Shown: positions 1-11,494, numbered from the stretch's first letter. The stretch is 64,000 bases of DNA from Ziziphus jujuba (GCF_031755915.1 NC_083382.1:12039001-12103000), one strand, 5' to 3'. Numbers and translations are program-made. The notes: a model not told the origin generated them from the sequence alone.

Positions 1-1
1 T

Positions 2-617
2 GGACAGTATAAATTGCATGGTCTTGTCCCATCTTCCCTTGGTAGACTAACTAGCCTCACTTATTTGGACCTTTCAACTAACAGTTTCAAGGGCCGCATC
101 CTTTGTTTTCTTCAAAACCTCACAAACCTTCAATACCTTTCTCTTCATGACAATAAATTGAGTGGCACACTGAACTTTGACATGTTTCTTGGCATGAAAA
201 ATCCAAACACACTTTTATTAGGGCATAACAAGTTGTCTAAATTTGTCCAAACTAGCAAAATGAATGCGACTGTTCCAAGGTTCCAAAGTTTAGACTTGAG
301 TTCAAGCAATTTAACCAAATTCCCTGATTTTTTAAGGTATCAAGATAGATTAGAGTGGTTGGCTTATATGGAAACAAGATACACGGTCAAGTACCCAAAT
401 GGATATGGAACATGAGCACAGAGATGATGGCCAATGTGGACATTTCTAACAACTCCTTGACAGGCTTTGAACAAACTCCAGTTTTCATTGCTTGGGTTCA
501 CTTAATCAGCTTAGATCTCTCATTCAACAAACTAAAAGGCCTGTTACCAATTCCTCCACCGTCCATCATGGACTACCATGTCTCAAACAAAAAACTGACT
601 GGAAAAATTTCACCTTT
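2..617 (+). pseudogene. RLP-1: LRR receptor-like protein relic, interrupted by Gypsy element
   Basis: This is a middle piece of an extracellular leucine-rich-repeat receptor-like protein. Repeats of the plant type (LxxLxxLDLSxNxxxGxIP) are readable, for example LTSLTYLDLSTN and LISLDLSFNKLKG. It enters the window already inside the gene and reads on without a stop from base 2. Compared with RLP-2 (9560-10160) one T is missing near 366, which moves the reading frame; the protein continues in the second frame up to the residues KISPF. Homology stops at 617, where a reversed LTR begins (TGACAGGACTCG). The missing 3' half does not reappear at 4120, 7055 or 8609: the RLP sequence at 8609 is a different copy, because it has its own version of this region. 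Known family role: RLPs bind apoplastic ligands and signal through SOBIR1/BAK1-type kinases. This copy cannot encode a full protein. Confidence 0.85.
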
Positions 618-3440
618 TGACAGGACTCGCCCCGGGAACCCTCCCAGGATCTCCTGGGTGGTCCTACCTAGTGAAGTTCCACCGGATAGTACCTAGAGAA
701 TATCCAATGAAGTTCCACCGGACAGTACCTAGAGAATATTCAATGGAACCTCACTCAAAATGTGGACAATCGATCACAAGCATTATCAATAATACCTCAA
801 TATATATAAATATAAAAATAAATCCACAACGTCATAAGGTCCACAACCGGCTTACTATACTATAGGCCATAACTACCCATATAAGTATCATGGTCTCTAT
901 TGAGTCCATATTTAAAATCAGAACATTCTAAAAGTGCCAACGAAGTTTAGGAGTACAAACAAGTAATAAATAACTCTAGAAGATAATGATAAATAAAGAA
1001 AGGATAAGTACGACTGCTGTCGTGGAAGGAACAAAGTAATAAGTTGTGTATGAGGTAGACTGCTACTAGCTACCTGGGCCTAGGGAAATGAATTTTAAAA
1101 CAAATAAAATGTGAGATAAGGGAATCTTAGTGAGTGGCATAGTATAATATAAAAATAATAATTTATTTTCGTAAAAATCTTTCTCTCAAGACTTCTCGTT
1201 CCACTCGTTTGAAGTGTTCCCCATTTAAAAATCATTTTTAAAAACCCAAACTTGTATCCTAATGTAATATCATAAAAACTGATGCTCAAAAGTATAAACG
1301 AACGATCATTATAATATTATAAAATATCTCAAATCAAGATATAAATATTTGAGCATAAAATATAATAAACACAGTTCTACCAAATATTTATGAAAATGCA
1401 GTAATGATCATAATATTTGAAAATCAATAATGTACTCAAACTGTATAGAATGTACCAATCGATGCACCAATTGTAAACTGTGGGATATACTCACCTCACG
1501 AGCCTCAATATAGGAAAAGCATTGTGGAAATAATAAACTATAAGGACGTACCCAATCTCATGGTCCGTGGCAATAAATATCCTATGGGCTGAACCCAACC
1601 TCACGGTACCGTGACAATAATAACCTGTGGGATAAATCCAACCTCACGGTCCGTGGCAATAACATCCTGTGGGCTGAACCCAACTTCATGGTACCATGAC
1701 AATAATAATCTGTGGGATAAACCCAACCTCAGAGTCCGTGGCAATAATATCCTATGGGTTGAACCCAACATCACGATACCGTGGCAAAAACCAGAGCGCT
1801 GTAATATAATATAATATAATAACGATCTAAGGTATTGGCACTACATGGTACATCAATTTAAAAATAACCAATATAGTATTCTTAAAACAATCTTGTAAGG
1901 TCATATATACTTTTCCCAAACGATACTATATCATAAAACATAATTTAATATTTAAATTTCACCGCTTATTTAAATATTTCAAAATTTTTAAATCATCATT
2001 TTATGCGAAACCAGAAATATCACAGTGAAATATATTCACCAATAAACCAATTTTAAGCATTTAAAAATTATAAAATATTTAAACATGCTTAAAATTATAT
2101 AAATTTTCAATCTGCTCCTCAGATAAAATATTTTCCAAAATGATCTAAATTCTCAATTCAAATATAAGAATATTTAATTAACATAATTCACAAGTTCACT
2201 ATGAACTTATTAAAATTTGAAATCATTAAAAATATTATTAAAATCTACATAAAATGATGACTTATATAAGTGAAAGCAGATATTTTATATGCATAAAGTA
2301 AACATTTCAATCAATTTATATATACATAAAATATCCAACCATGCATATATATTATTCTATAGCCCCAAAACATTTTAAAAATAATAACCACTCACAGTAC
2401 TGTATATGCTCACTTTTGCTCTTCTGCAGGATTGCCTCTAGGCTCAACTAGAGTACCTATAATATAATAAAATATTCCTCAGGCTCCAAATAATTAAACC
2501 AAAGACACTTGTATGACCCAAATGTTATAAATTAATTTTTAGTACTATAAAATTGCATAAATTGGACACCGGATAGTCCAATTATACAGCGTGTTCTTAG
2601 GATCCGGTACCCATAATTGGGGATTTTCACCTGAAGACTAATCTTTCAAAATTAAACCTTCTAATGGATCCTAATAATATCCAATTTTATTAATACAACT
2701 TTAATTTTAGCCAATTTGATAAATATTGTCCAAACACAATCCCAATTTATCCGATAATTAATTAAATGACCCAAAATGGAAAAATTATCAAACGACCTCC
2801 AAAATTCATAAAATTTATATCCACAGAAAGCCCAAGAACAAGAAATTCACCAGTATGCTTACCTCGCTCCAAAAGTTCCTCCGGTGGTCGGAAAACTTGG
2901 GTGAAGCTTCGGTCGAAGTCCAACTTGATGTATCTCTCATACAATGAGGAATCTTGAAAAATGGACCATGGAAATGAGTTCAGAGAATCCAAAAATGATA
3001 GAAAAGGTCCATGGATTGGCCTGAAATGGCCAAAAAAATGAAAATCCACCGACCCACCTCGTTGCCTGCCACCACCTTCTCCGGCTAGATCCCAGCTCGT
3101 CCGTCTGCCATTCGCCGTGAAATTTCACAGCCAAGCTCAACTCAACATGGTCTTCCTCCCTAGATGGCGCATGTAATAGTTTGGAAACTAGAATGGGCAA
3201 AAACAATGATGATCTGGTTCGACGATAAATGGGTCAAAACGCAATTAAAACCCACTGGTCTGGGGGGAGAATTTCTCAGGTTTTGGGGATGAAATGGATA
3301 TTTTGGAACTTGTTTCCTACTGGGCATGGTTTTCCATATTTTTATAAAGCCTTGGATCACTAACAGTGAAAACTGGGGACTGGTTTGGACACTGATATAA
3401 AATTTATGCTTAAAATTTCTCATGGAATATTGGCACCTCA
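618..3440 (-). mobile_element. LTR of a degraded Ty3/Gypsy element (reverse orientation)
   Basis: A long terminal repeat read on the minus strand. Its sense 3' end is at 618 (TGACAGGACTCGCC on the plus strand), abutting RLP-1 with no gap. The upper boundary near 3440 is approximate; it is placed where the minus-strand integrase reading ends. Length is about 2.8 kb, similar to the solo LTR family elsewhere in the window. Two modules resemble that family: a CACTCACTAAGAT...ATCTCACATTTTA block (1112-1135, reversed) and a region at 1180-1235 matching the AACGGAGTGA / TTTTGAGAGAAA block. The sense 5' part (about 2760-3200) is moderately GC-rich and free of long genes; open frames there are incidental. 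A second LTR is not visible at the other end of the element, so it is incomplete. Confidence 0.65.
1562..1790. repeat. Tandem repeat, about 43-bp monomers alternating as an 86-bp dimer
   Basis: Five to six monomers in a row alternate between two versions, one starting GGTCCGTGGCAATAA and the other GGTACCGTGACAATAA, each followed by CCTGTGGGMTRAACCCAACCTCAC-like sequence. Type 1 starts are at 1562, 1648 and about 1733; type 2 starts are at 1605 and 1690. The spacing of 86, then 85, between like monomers shows that the dimer is the unit of amplification. The array lies inside the reversed Gypsy LTR. Confidence 0.8.
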
Positions 3441-4119
3441 TGCAAGCTCACTATATGATTCATAAAGAATTCCGCTAACTTCTGATGAGAAAACATCTCA
3501 CGAATAGGTAGGAAATGTGCAAATTTGATAAGTTGATCAATTATCACCAAATACCATCCTGTGTGTGAATATAAAATCTATTGTATTGCACTCCTATTTT
3601 CATTCTGGAATAGGTAAAGGCTATAGAAATCCAGAAGGCTTTTGTCTTTCTACCTTCAATTGCTGGCAAATGAAACACTTGGATACATATTTAGCAACTT
3701 CTCTCTTTATTCCTGCCCACCAATAATACTCTTTCAGGGTACGGTACATCTTAGTACTACCAGGGTGCATGGCATAAGCAGAACTATGTGCTTCCTACAA
3801 AATTTTCCTTTTCAACTCTTCATTATCTGGAATACAAAGCCTAGAACCAATCACAAAGGCTCAATTGCCTCTATTAGTGAAATTTGACTTTCTCCTTTAT
3901 TTAACTTTTCTTCTCATGCTCATCAAGTAAGGGTTTTCAAATTGGGCTTCAAGAACATGATCCATAAGTATAGGTCATAGTTAAAAGCTAGCAAAAAGTG
4001 CTCCTGAAGTATGCATCCACAAATTAACATCTAACTCTTATAACTCAACCATCGAAGGAATAATGCAATCTTATCCATCTCCTTTGCCTTAAGTTCAACT
4101 CCTTCTAACTGAACAAATA
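3441..4119 (-). pseudogene. Ty3/Gypsy integrase region, degraded (minus strand)
   Basis: Read from 4119 downwards, this holds the end of RNase H followed by the integrase. Recognisable pieces are the zinc-binding N-terminal part (MHPGSTKMYRTLKEYYWWAG and CFICQQLK, about 3640-3775) and the start of the catalytic core (a decayed form of the WxxIDRLTKSAHFLP motif, about 3470-3560: VIIDQLIKFAHFLPI). The reading ends near HEVPI at 3440. Stop codons and frame changes are frequent, so nothing is made. Integrase directly before the LTR is the Ty3/Gypsy gene order. The upstream continuation of the same gene is at 7055, on the other side of the nested solo LTR. Confidence 0.8.
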
Positions 4120-4124
4120 CTTAA

Positions 4125-7049
4125 TGTAACACCCCGTCCCAAATCACACCGGAATCCGTGCACGTTGACCGAGGTTGACCGTTAACCGAGGGGGTCAAAA
4201 GTTGACTTTTTGTCCCAGTTGGAATTTCTAGTTGACCAGGGTACCGTGGCGAAGTGCATGATTCCCTGAGTTCATAAACTAGTAGCACGTCGAAAACGGA
4301 GCTACGGTTTGAAAGTTATGGGCAAAACAAGTTGAGGTGTAAACAGTCCAAAAGGTGCCGGGAGTTGACTTTTTCTTGTTGTGTAATTTTGTTTCGACTT
4401 TTGTATGGTTGTAAATTACTCGTCGATATGAGGTCATAGACTAGCGGCACGCTTAAATCGGACATTTGGTTAAAAAGTTATGGACGTTTGAAATTCGCCG
4501 GATACCGTAATATTTTATTATATCTGGCTTAAGTGCACAGTAACGCCACGTGTCATCAACTGATTGGTCCATGTGGATGAATAGTGTCACCATGGTGGCT
4601 TTTATTTGGCAAAAACGCCGGGGAAGAGAGAGAAAGAGAGAGAGGAGAGAGAAAGAAAGAGACCCCGACAAGCCGCCAGAATCGTCCAATTTTCCGGTCG
4701 ATTTTTGCTACACGCACCGGCCAGACGGGAGCAGCTTCCCATTTCTGGCCAAACCCCAAAATCTCACGGCCGTTGGTCGCCGGACGCGCCCGGAACGAGG
4801 CGGCGAAGCTCGACGGGGATTTTTCCCTCCACCGCCGGCCACCGCCATTTGCCCTGTTTTCGACCATTTTCAGGCCACACGCGCCAACCACCCCTCACCA
4901 CCTCCTCAATTCTGGCCTACCCGCCAAATTGCACGGCCACCGGACCTCCGACGCGCCGGGATCAGAGCGTTTTTCGGCGAGGGGCCGAAAATCTTTAAAC
5001 CCCGATTTCTCCGCCGTTCGGCCTCCGTTTACCTCACTGCTGGTCCCATTGGAATCCTCTCTCCTTGATCTACAAAATAGCCAAAAATCTCAGCCAACGG
5101 CCACCGCACCTGCCGCTGTCGGCGACGGTTGCCGGTGACGGCGGTGGCTCGCCTGAAGTTATTGTTCCGGCGAGTACCCAGTTGCATCGCCGGTCCCTGT
5201 CTACTGATTCCAACCTCCTGAATCCAAATCTGGCATCCTTTTCTGCCAATTTGCGACGGTTTGGGAGAATTGAGGAGTCGAATCCCGAAAGCTTTCCGGC
5301 GAGATTCCAGCCACCTCGGGTTCAATCACCAGAAAGTAAGACCGAATCCGTGATCCTCATCACTCAAGCTTCGATTCGGTATATAACTCGTAACTTTAGT
5401 TGTCATTTGTGTTCGCTCCCCGGGTACCCATTTGGGAGTTACCCGATTAAAATATTAATATTTGGTTGGTATACTATGGACGTTTTAGGTGCGCGTACGA
5501 GTAGTGGAGTTGATCCTGCGAAGGATCTTAGCTGATATACGCGCTTAAGGTGAGTGACCCACCTTTAAAAATATTTTGGGCAATTAATTATGTTTAATTG
5601 GTGTTTAATTGGTATTTAAATTATGCTCATGTGGTACAATTTAATTATGATTTTATTGTGATTTAATTTATTTAGTATGCATGAGCAAAGTATATTTCGA
5701 TAATAATCGTATGTGGTTTTAAAAATTAACTTGGGCATAATTGGTTTAAATATTTTATGAAAATATTTGTTAAATTGGTGGTTTAATTCTATAATTATGC
5801 CCACGGTATTTTATTTGTTGAACGTCGTATTACGAGAAAAATTATGGTTTTATTGGTTATCGATGTTTTCGTACCGGTTTGTTAAATAAAAATATGTGGG
5901 ATGGTAAGTGTGAAATTTTGGTATATTTCCCATGGTAATTTTGGAAAGAACGGTACAGTTGATTAAATAATTATTTTAGACGCATTCATACAGTATTGGT
6001 GTTCTGGTATATGTATACGTGGTTTAGCGCGCAAGTATTATGTCTCCCGTGAGTTGCCATTTGGACCGTGGGCAGGCAAGTTGTTATTGGCCAAAGCTGC
6101 CCCTCTCCTTGGCCGGGATGACGGTTTCAGCAGCGGTACTGTCGGGATGCCGAAGTGCCGTTTGCAAGTTTCTCTCTTTAATCTCCCCGCCAGTCGGTGC
6201 TCAGGACGCTAGGTATCAGAGGGCATCACCGGTATATGGTGTGGTGCGTCAAGTGTAAATTTTCAAATAAAGTTCCAAACCCCAAAAGTGTTCAAAGTTA
6301 TTTATTATGATTTACTACATTTTAATTATATATTGGGGTATTTATTTATTTATTGTTTATCAAGTGGTTTGATCCCTTGGTTTTCGGGAAGTACGAATAT
6401 CGGGTTTTGTGAAATTGTTTTAAAAGGGAACATTTCCAACGGAGTGATTAGTGAGAGTTTTGAGGGAAAATTATTATTTCCAACTGTCATTATTATTTAT
6501 TTATTAATTGTTGATATTAGTTCAATTCCCTTATTTGTTATATTATTATTATTATCATTATTAAAAGTGTTCAGTAGCTAGGGTCACTCATTGAGATGAT
6601 TAGCATCTCACGTTTTTAAGTTCCGTTCCCTTAGGTGCAAGGGGTGGTAGACGTTCTTCCGGGGCGAACCAGTTCTCCGCCGCTATCGTGTTTCGAGAAG
6701 TACTTTTGTACTCATTCCTTTCAGTTGTATTATTTCTTTCATCTTGCTGTATTTTCTGTTGATTAGCACTTCATGAAGCTCTGTATACTATTTGGACACT
6801 TATGTTTTATTTATGCACTGGTTTACCGTTATTGTTGTGAAGTGCTGTAAATTTGTGGAATCAATTTGTAGTTTTGCGGGAGGAATAAGGGGATGAGTAT
6901 AGAAGTGTGTTTTCAGTGCAGGTAATTTTTGGTAAGTCCTACCCTTAGGGGAGTGCTGCAGGATTTTCCATTGGAAGGTTCGGTGGTATTTCCCTGGGAT
7001 CAGGGCTTGTCTAGGGTTCCGGGGAAGGAATTCTGGGCGGGTCCTGACA
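4125..7049 (+). mobile_element. Solo LTR copy 1, 5-bp target duplication CTTAA
   Basis: A complete LTR of 2925 bp starting TGTAACACCCCGTCCC and ending GGGTCCTGACA, flanked by CTTAA at 4120-4124 and 7050-7054. It carries no internal retroelement sequence, so it is a solo LTR left by recombination between two LTRs (known process; inferred here). Layout: an AT-neutral 5' part, a CACGTG-like and TTTATTTGGC stretch near 4600, a GA-rich tract (4622-4660), a GC-rich leader (4660-5330), a conserved GGTGAGTGACCCACC block (5549-5563), an AT-rich stretch, a CCCGTGAGTTGCC block (6044), an AACGGAGTGA block (6438) and a perfect 7-bp-stem hairpin (6592-6610). Long open frames in the GC-rich leader are not conserved among copies. 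It is inserted in the Gypsy RNase H gene. Confidence 0.95.
6592..6610. other. Conserved LTR palindrome
   Basis: TGAGATG-ATTAG-CATCTCA: a 7-bp stem around a 5-base loop. The same element occurs at 25004-25022, 28383-28401, 42637-42655 and reversed at 56242-56260; at 19237-19255 one arm has a mismatch (TAAGATG). In all copies it follows a CACTCA-type stretch and precedes an AT-rich run and the ATTCCRTTCCYCTAGG block. Function unknown; a transcription-termination, RNA-structure or protein-binding role is a guess. Confidence 0.7.
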
Positions 7050-7054
7050 CTTAA

Positions 7055-8460
7055 GGCTCTTATGGTCGGTAAAGATTTAACAAGTAGCTCCATATAAGTA
7101 GTACCTCCAAGTCTTCAAGATGAAAATCACTGCAGCAAGCTCTAAGTCATGAGTAGGATAACTCAGCTCATGCTTCTTCAACTGTCTAGAAGCATAAGTA
7201 ACAACTTATAACTTTCTAACAGAACATCCATCCATCAATTCAAAAAGAAGGCTTAGAATTTAAATCTAATTTCCTCAAACCAAATACCAGTGTCACAAAG
7301 TTAAAATTTAGATTATTCTTTTTGCCTCCGATTACACTCCTAGAACTTGCAATTATAAGATCCATATTGCTTATTGATTATCCAATTTTATTAACCTCGA
7401 CAAATATCTTTCTTTTAACCAAATTCATCAAAGTCGTAAAATAAAATTCCTCATACTTGTGCTAATGGAGGGCTTTAGATTGCTTAGAAAGTCTAATATA
7501 ATCTTCAAGATTATTAACACCAAGAACTATGAAACTAAAAGATCAAGTCCAAGTCCTCTCGTCAACTTAAATACCATTCTTGAGGAAACCTCAAGTTCTT
7601 CTGATTCCAAAAAAACTCCAAGAATTTATAGCTCAAGCAATAAAGAAATCTAAATCTTAATTCTAATATCACAACCACATACTATTAATTAATTACTAGA
7701 TCCTCAAACCATAGAAAACATTCATCACTTTCTTATATTCTAGCTACGCCCTAAAAATCATATTCCTTAGGAGATTAAGTTATCATTAAAAATATCAACC
7801 ACCTCAGCTCCATAAAATATCTTGGCATAAAATCCTCAATCTCCAAGAAAATAAAATATCAAAACAAAGATATAAAATCATCACCCAAAAGCAGATGCCA
7901 CAAAACTAATTTATGAAATTTACAGCTTAGTTCTCAACAAGTTGTCCCATACCAGATCACCAAAATACATCAACTAAACTTGGTCTGTACCAGATTCTAA
8001 TATTAAGATCTTAATTTCCATGCAATAAAGATAACTACTCTTAAACATCTGACAAGGTCAAAACAATCATCCTATGGATGTGGAACTTTTCAGGTAACAC
8101 CTTAAAGGAACTGCAGTCATCCTGAATTGTGCAACATATTCACGTAAAACAAAAAGGCCTGTGGTCCTTGAGCCAATAAAATATGTCTGTCACTACCAAG
8201 CATAGATAATGTGTCTGTCACAACATCGGGGTGATTTGTGCCTCTTAACTGATCATAGCATATACCTTGCCTCTAGTAAGTAGTAGTCCTCTCTAACCTC
8301 CGCCTTTAGCTATGGATGACGACCGTTGTCCAGTGTTGGTAAAACCACATGAAGTCTGGCCTGCTTATCTATCATGTACTTGGTACCCATCAACCCGTTG
8401 AAATTGTGTGCCCAACCTTAAACCTCTAGCATGACCATGTTCTCAACAGGGTCAATCTTT
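7055..8460 (-). pseudogene. Ty3/Gypsy gag-protease-RT-RNase H region, heavily degraded
   Basis: Minus-strand continuation of the Gypsy element. The clearest part, about 7055-7205, encodes the start of RNase H ([19 protein letters not shown], then a HKSL motif close to the solo LTR insertion). Around 8210-8290 a decayed KVYAM...EAQ...PDVVTDTL stretch resembles the usual gag-protease junction of Gypsy polyproteins. The interval 7210-8210, where reverse transcriptase should lie, is AT-rich, full of stops and has clearly lost sequence; I could not read catalytic residues there. No protein is expected. Confidence 0.65.
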
Positions 8461-8608
8461 TTTAAAGTGTTCTGACTGCCTATAATGAAAGCATGATCCA
8501 TCCCACTATCACTGCCCATCATGAAATAATCGATAACTTTTAAAGTGAACCGTAGATCTCTGTTAGATATAATCCATCCCACTATCACTGCCCATCCCTT
8601 CTGTAGTT
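8461..8608. repeat. Imperfect 77-bp duplication at the Gypsy / RLP-2 junction
   Basis: The 25-base sequence beginning ATCCATCCCACTATC occurs at 8496-8520 and again, identical, at 8572-8596. TTTAAAGTG also repeats at 8461 and 8539. The second copy runs directly into RLP-2 homology at about 8609. This may be where the element was truncated and joined to the receptor gene. Confidence 0.65.
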
Positions 8609-11336
8609 CTGATAATGATTTTAACTTCTCTCATATCCCTTCTGCAATGGGTCATCTTTCAAGGTTAACATATCTCAACTTTTCTCATTCATCTTTTTAT
8701 GGTCAAGTTCCATTTGAGATCTGAGGACTCTCAAATCTGTCTTTCCTTGATCTATCATACAATTATTTGGAATCGAAGAGTCCAAATTTAAGTAGGTTGG
8801 TTAGAAATTTAATAGACCTGAAACAACTTCATCTTACTTATGTTGACATATCCTCCACAGTGCCTAGCTTTTTGGCAAATTTCTCTTCATTAATGTCCTT
8901 ACTTGTAAGTGATTGTGGATTGTAAGGTGAGTTCCCAAATGGAAATTTTCAACTTCCAAACCTTTAAGTTCTTAATTTGAGGAACAACCCTGGCCCTATC
9001 TACCTGAATTTCACTCTAATAGTTCTTTTCAGGCATTGCTACTTTACAACACAAGTTTTTTTGGAAAAATACCCCCTTCCTTTAAAAACCTTTATTTCAT
9101 GCTTTAGTTAGATTTTGGAGCTTGTGGGCTTTCAAGGTTGGTTCCATCTTCGCTTGTAAATTAACCAGGCTTACTTTTTTGGACCTTTCAGAAAATAATT
9201 TTGAGGGAAGTCAATTCCCTTCTTTTCTTCAAAACCTCACCCAGCTCACCACTTCCTGGCTAACAAAATGTCAGTTAACCGGTGAAATTCCAGTTTGGCT
9301 TGGAAAGCTTTCCCAATTAGCTGATATTGGACTTTATTCAAATACTTGCATGGCCATATCCCATCATCCCTTGGCAAACTAACTAGGCTTACTGATTTGA
9401 ATCTCGCAGTAAACAATTTTGAGGTCAAATCCATTCTTTTCTTCAAAATCTAACCCAACTCTCTGTGGTATGGATTGATGATAATCAATTCATTGGTGAA
9501 ATTCCATCTTGGTTGGAAACCTTTTTAACTCGTTTAAATCTTGGAATGAATAAATTGCATGGTCTTATCCCATCTTCCCTTGGTAGATTAACTAGCCTCA
9601 CTTATTTGGACCTTTCAGTGAATAGTTTCATGGGCCATATCCCCTGTTTTCTTCAAAACCTCACAAACCTTGAATACCTTTCTCTTCATGACAATGAATT
9701 AAGTGGCACACTGAACTTTTACATGTTTCTTGGCATAAAAAATCTAAACACAATTTTATTAAGGCATAACAAGTTGTCTAAACTTGTCCGAACTAGCAAA
9801 ATGAATGCGACTACTCCAAGGCTCTAAAGTTTAGACTTGACTTCAAGCAATTTAACCAAATTCCCTGATTTTTTAAGGTATCAAGATAGATTAGAGTGGT
9901 TGGCTTTATATGGAAACAATATACACGGTCAAATACCCAAATGGATATGGAACATGAGCATAGAGACGATGGCCAATGTGGACATTTTTGACAATTCCTT
10001 GACAGGCTTTGAACAAACTCCAATTTTCATTGCTTGGCACTTGATAAGCTTAGATCTCTCATTCAACAAACTAAAAGGCCTGTTACGAATTCCTTGACTA
10101 TCCATCATGGACTACCATGTCTCAAACAATAAACTGACCCAAAAAATTTCACCCTTCTTCTACAATCTGAGTTCCCTTCTAGTGATTGATTTGTCTAATA
10201 ACCAATTGACCGGTAAGCTTCAACAGTGTTTGGAAAATTTCGGGAATACTTTACTGGTCATGAATATGAGTAACAACCAATTTCAAGGTAGCATTCCCCA
10301 AATATGTTCAAATGGAAGCAATGTGAGAATGATTGATCTAAGTCACAATCAGTTTCAAGGACGTTTACCAAAAATGTTGGCCAATTGTACAATGCTGGAA
10401 GTTCTCAATGTCAAGAACAATTGATTCAATGATGTTTTCCCTTCATGGTTAGGGACTCTTCCAAACTTAAGGCTACTTGTACTTCGATCCAACAACCTCC
10501 AAGGAGTGATAGGGAAACATAGCAACCCTGAGTTTTCTAGTTTGTATGTTTTTGATATCTCCAATAACAGTTTTAAAGGTGAATTGCCATTTGAATTCTT
10601 TAAAAATTTGAAGGCCATGAGATTTAAAGATGCTACCAATTCATCGTATCTGGTGGCAAACTTTAGTTTTGTTGTAAAGGCCATTCCATGGAGAGATGAA
10701 TTTGCTTACTCAATAACCATAACAAACAAAGGTAGGGTTATGCTTTATGAGAAGATCCAAGAAGCTTTTGTAGTCATTGACGTTTCAAATAGCAGATTTG
10801 AAGGATCAATTCCAGAGAGTTTCGAGATCCTATAAAGGCTTCATGTGCTTAACCTTTTGAACAACATTCTCACTGGTAAAATCCCATCATCTTTGGGAAG
10901 CATTACAAATCTTGAATCACTTGATCTTTCAAACAACAACCTCTCAGGACATATCCCTCCACAACTTGGACAATTGACATTTGTTGTAGTTTTTAAGGTC
11001 TTTTATAACCATTTGACTAGACCTATACCCCAAATGAACCAACTTATCACATTTGATGTTAGTTCATATGAGGGGAACTTGGGATTATGCGGAATTCCAT
11101 TGCCAAAAAAGTGTGAAAGTTCAGCACCTCCTTCAGGTTTTCAAGATGAACAAGATTCAAACTCTGCATAGGAGCTTCATTGGATGACAATTGTGCCAGG
11201 ATTTATGAGTGGGCTAGTAATTGGAGTGGTTATTGGGTAGATATTTGCAACCAAGAAGCATTATTGGTTTGTGGAGACTTTTCATCAGGCAAAATTAAAA
11301 GGCAGAAGGGTGAAAAATGGTCGGCGAACAAGTTGA
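8609..11336 (+). pseudogene. RLP-2: LRR receptor-like protein pseudogene, N-terminus missing
   Basis: Lacks the signal peptide and N-cap; homology to RLP-3 starts at about codon 120 (NDFNFSHIPSAMGHLSRLTY). The part up to about 9460 has several frameshifts and stops. From 9465 to the natural stop at 11334-11336 a single frame is kept, broken only by nonsense codons at 9825, 10095, 10422, 10833, 11169 and 11238. Readable features are LRRs, the island-type SITITNKGRVMLYEKIQE segment (about 10700-10770), the C-terminal cap ([15 protein letters not shown]), an acidic stretch, and a transmembrane helix IVPGFMSGLVIGVVIG with glycines every four residues, followed by a short basic tail. In the family these GxxxG helices mediate pairing with SOBIR1-type kinases. 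It is a dead copy; residual expression as RNA cannot be excluded. Confidence 0.9.
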
Positions 11337-11420
11337 AGTGTAGGCATTATGTCATAATAATATGGAGTTTCCTGATTTCCTTGTATCTTTTAGTAGTGTG
11401 TACCATTAAGATACAAGGTG

Positions 11421-11471
11421 GTTATTATTATTATTATTATTATTATTATTGTTATTATTATTTATTTTGTT
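11421..11471. repeat. (TTA)n microsatellite
   Basis: About 16 TTA/TTG units downstream of RLP-2. A short open frame spans it, but that is a by-product of the repeat. Confidence 0.9.
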
Positions 11472-11494
11472 TATTTTATTTTTTCTCATGCAAG

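Noticed and set aside
3160..3441. 93-codon frame on the minus strand
   Set aside because: Lies in the Gypsy LTR and runs through sequence just after the integrase; no recognisable domain.
4550..5138. Three overlapping long open frames (130-184 codons) in the GC-rich part of solo LTR 1
   Set aside because: They overlap in different phases, are proline/arginine-rich because of GC content, start in the GA tract and are not conserved in the other LTR copies.
618..8608. Endogenous pararetrovirus
   Set aside because: Integrase and LTR with Ty3/Gypsy order are present, and no movement-protein or coat-protein motif is visible; a retrotransposon explains everything.
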